A stretch of DNA of 64,000 nt from contig NZ_BLBC01000006.1 of assembly GCF_009684755.1 (NCBI RefSeq), positions 102,029-166,028 of the forward strand, read 5' to 3'. The translations under genes and the position numbers were made by a program. Below, piece after piece: positions 63,139 through 64,000 of this stretch. The notes beneath the pieces were generated by a model that worked only from the letters and a program-made list of their open reading frames with translations, had not been told where the DNA came from and made no database searches. Positions within the stretch are counted from its first letter, which is position 1. Each line of letters starts with the position of its first letter. This DNA is from Capnocytophaga felis. GTDB lineage: Bacteria; Bacteroidota; Bacteroidia; Flavobacteriales; Flavobacteriaceae.

Positions 63139-63849
63139 TTAGCTTTGAGGCTCTTCGGGTTTATTATTCTTCTTTTCGGAAGTATTGGGCTTTACCGACT
63201 TTACCAATTCATTGATTTCGTTGTAGAGAGGTTTCCACTCGGGGCTTTTCTGCATTACTTTTATGAAAGTAAAATACGCACGTAAATACTCTTCCAATTC
63301 GGTTCGTACTTTCGATGCCGAAGGAATATTACGAAGTTCGGAATTACTGGCTATTTGTTCGGCGTAAACAACATCAAAATCATCTTGAGCTTGTTTTAAC
63401 AGTTCCAAAACAGTCTTTACGCCCAAATCTTCCAATAATAACAGGTTTTCCGACAGATTCATTTCTTCAAGGAATTTTCGTAGCTGAGCGGTTTGTTCAA
63501 CATATTTTAATTTTGAAAGTCCGGTTCCGTATTTTTTAAATACGGCGTAAATGGTTTTGGCTTTGGCATTGTAGGGGAGGGGTTCCAAACCTGCATATCC
63601 TTTTATGTAATCGCGTAAGCCGTTGTAAAGTTTGTCGCGATGTCTGTCCGCTTCGGCTACTGATTTGCCTTTTCCGCTGAAAGTTGATTTCGTATAGACA
63701 AGCCTGTACACTTTAAAAATTTCTTCCACTTGTTTCAAAAGCTCATTACTTTCTATAAATGTGTACTTCCCGCTTTTGGAAATAGAAATTGTCGTTTCGG
63801 TTAATGTAGCCAACTCTTTAGTATTAAGTTTTGATAAAGTGATTTTCAT
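63139..63849 (-). CDS. DUF6261-like helical protein
   Basis: 236 aa, with no signal peptide or cysteine. The opening MKITLSKLNTKELATLTETTI and a set of long charged helices fit the DUF6261 family, which has no assigned function and is often present in several copies in Bacteroidetes. The C-terminus is a disordered tail ending KKNNKPEEPQS. Its composition and size resemble the 218-aa and 103-aa proteins linked to 21-bp arrays. No array lies in the 151 bp of the window beyond its start; that stretch is AT-rich and shows no other feature. Confidence 0.65.
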   Translation of the reverse strand: MKITLSKLNTKELATLTETTISISKSGKYTFIESNELLKQVEEIFKVYRLVYTKSTFSGKGKSVAEADRHRDKLYNGLRDYIKGYAGLEPLPYNAKAKTIYAVFKKYGTGLSKLKYVEQTAQLRKFLEEMNLSENLLLLEDLGVKTVLELLKQAQDDFDVVYAEQIASNSELRNIPSASKVRTELEEYLRAYFTFIKVMQKSPEWKPLYNEINELVKSVKPNTSEKKNNKPEEPQS

Positions 63850-64000
63850 AATAATACGGTTTAAATTTACAAAAAGGTATTTTACTGCGACTAAGGTACT
63901 TAAAATTATTAAAAAGACAATATTTTTTCTTAATAATTTTTTTAAAAATGAATAAAATACATTTTTTTGTAGGAAAAATAAAACTAAACTGCGAAAGTAA

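Overview
The window is AT-rich bacterial chromosome from a member of the Flavobacteriales, most likely a Capnocytophaga-type organism. The phylum call rests on several features. There are Bacteroidetes promoters (TTG, 19-21 nt, TAnnTTTG). LepB is long, and WbqC, DUF4835-RecN, DUF4293 and DUF349 families are present. The menaquinone and nitrite (NrfHA) respiratory genes and the adhesin-like secreted module also fit. The genus is an inference from the host-glycan enzymes (GH84, GH110, sulfatase), the lipid A phosphoethanolamine-transferase-like gene and the NrfHA/CcsBA respiration.

Layout. 1-5.3 kb: gltX (5' end cut by the window), lgt, a DUF192 protein, idi and dnaX, whose reading frame breaks at an A10 tract. 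5.4-11.3 kb: lepB, wbqC-like, lpxD-like, ftsE and an EptA-like transferase, mostly envelope functions. 11.3-12.7 kb: a 218-aa helical protein with a different 21-bp tandem array on each side. 12.7-20.2 kb: an M23 protein, ridA, a reverse-strand TonB-like/ruvC/hemW operon, pyrH-frr and nhaA. 20.3-29.4 kb: a porin, nrfH-nrfA and the ccsB/ccsA-type cytochrome c maturation genes. These two halves are separated by an accessory stretch with a 257-aa unknown, a third 21-bp array, a 103-aa helical protein and an Imm26-like protein. 29.5-41.9 kb: HHH protein, acyl-CoA dehydrogenase, purE, GH84, DUF349, rdgB-type NTPase, a DEDDh exonuclease, a UvrD/PcrA helicase, an Aer-type PAS protein and dps. 42-46.7 kb: lptF/G-type permease, tgt, an adhesin-module/SPOR fusion and queE. 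46.8-50.3 kb: a membrane pyrophosphatase fused to an OmpA domain, then a Ser-Pro-Arg tRNA operon. 50.4-64 kb: GH110, a fourth 21-bp array, isochorismate synthase and a hotdog thioesterase, DUF4835, recN, a PepSY protein with a two-component pair, a sulfatase, DUF4293, purM and a DUF6261 protein.

How it fits together. Menaquinone synthesis (MenF-like, hotdog thioesterase), NrfH/NrfA and CcsB/CcsA together make a quinol-to-nitrite respiratory chain. Tgt and QueE both serve queuosine modification. LpxD-like, EptA-like and LptF/G-type proteins serve lipid A/LPS. GH110, GH84 and the sulfatase are secreted or surface glycan-degrading enzymes.

The most unusual feature is four intergenic tandem arrays. 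All have exactly a 21-bp period, but their unit sequences are unrelated. Two lie immediately upstream of small helical-protein genes that may share a C-terminal motif, and one of those genes also has an array downstream. Other notable items are the dnaX A10 frameshift, the pyrophosphatase-OmpA fusion and the adhesin-SPOR fusion.
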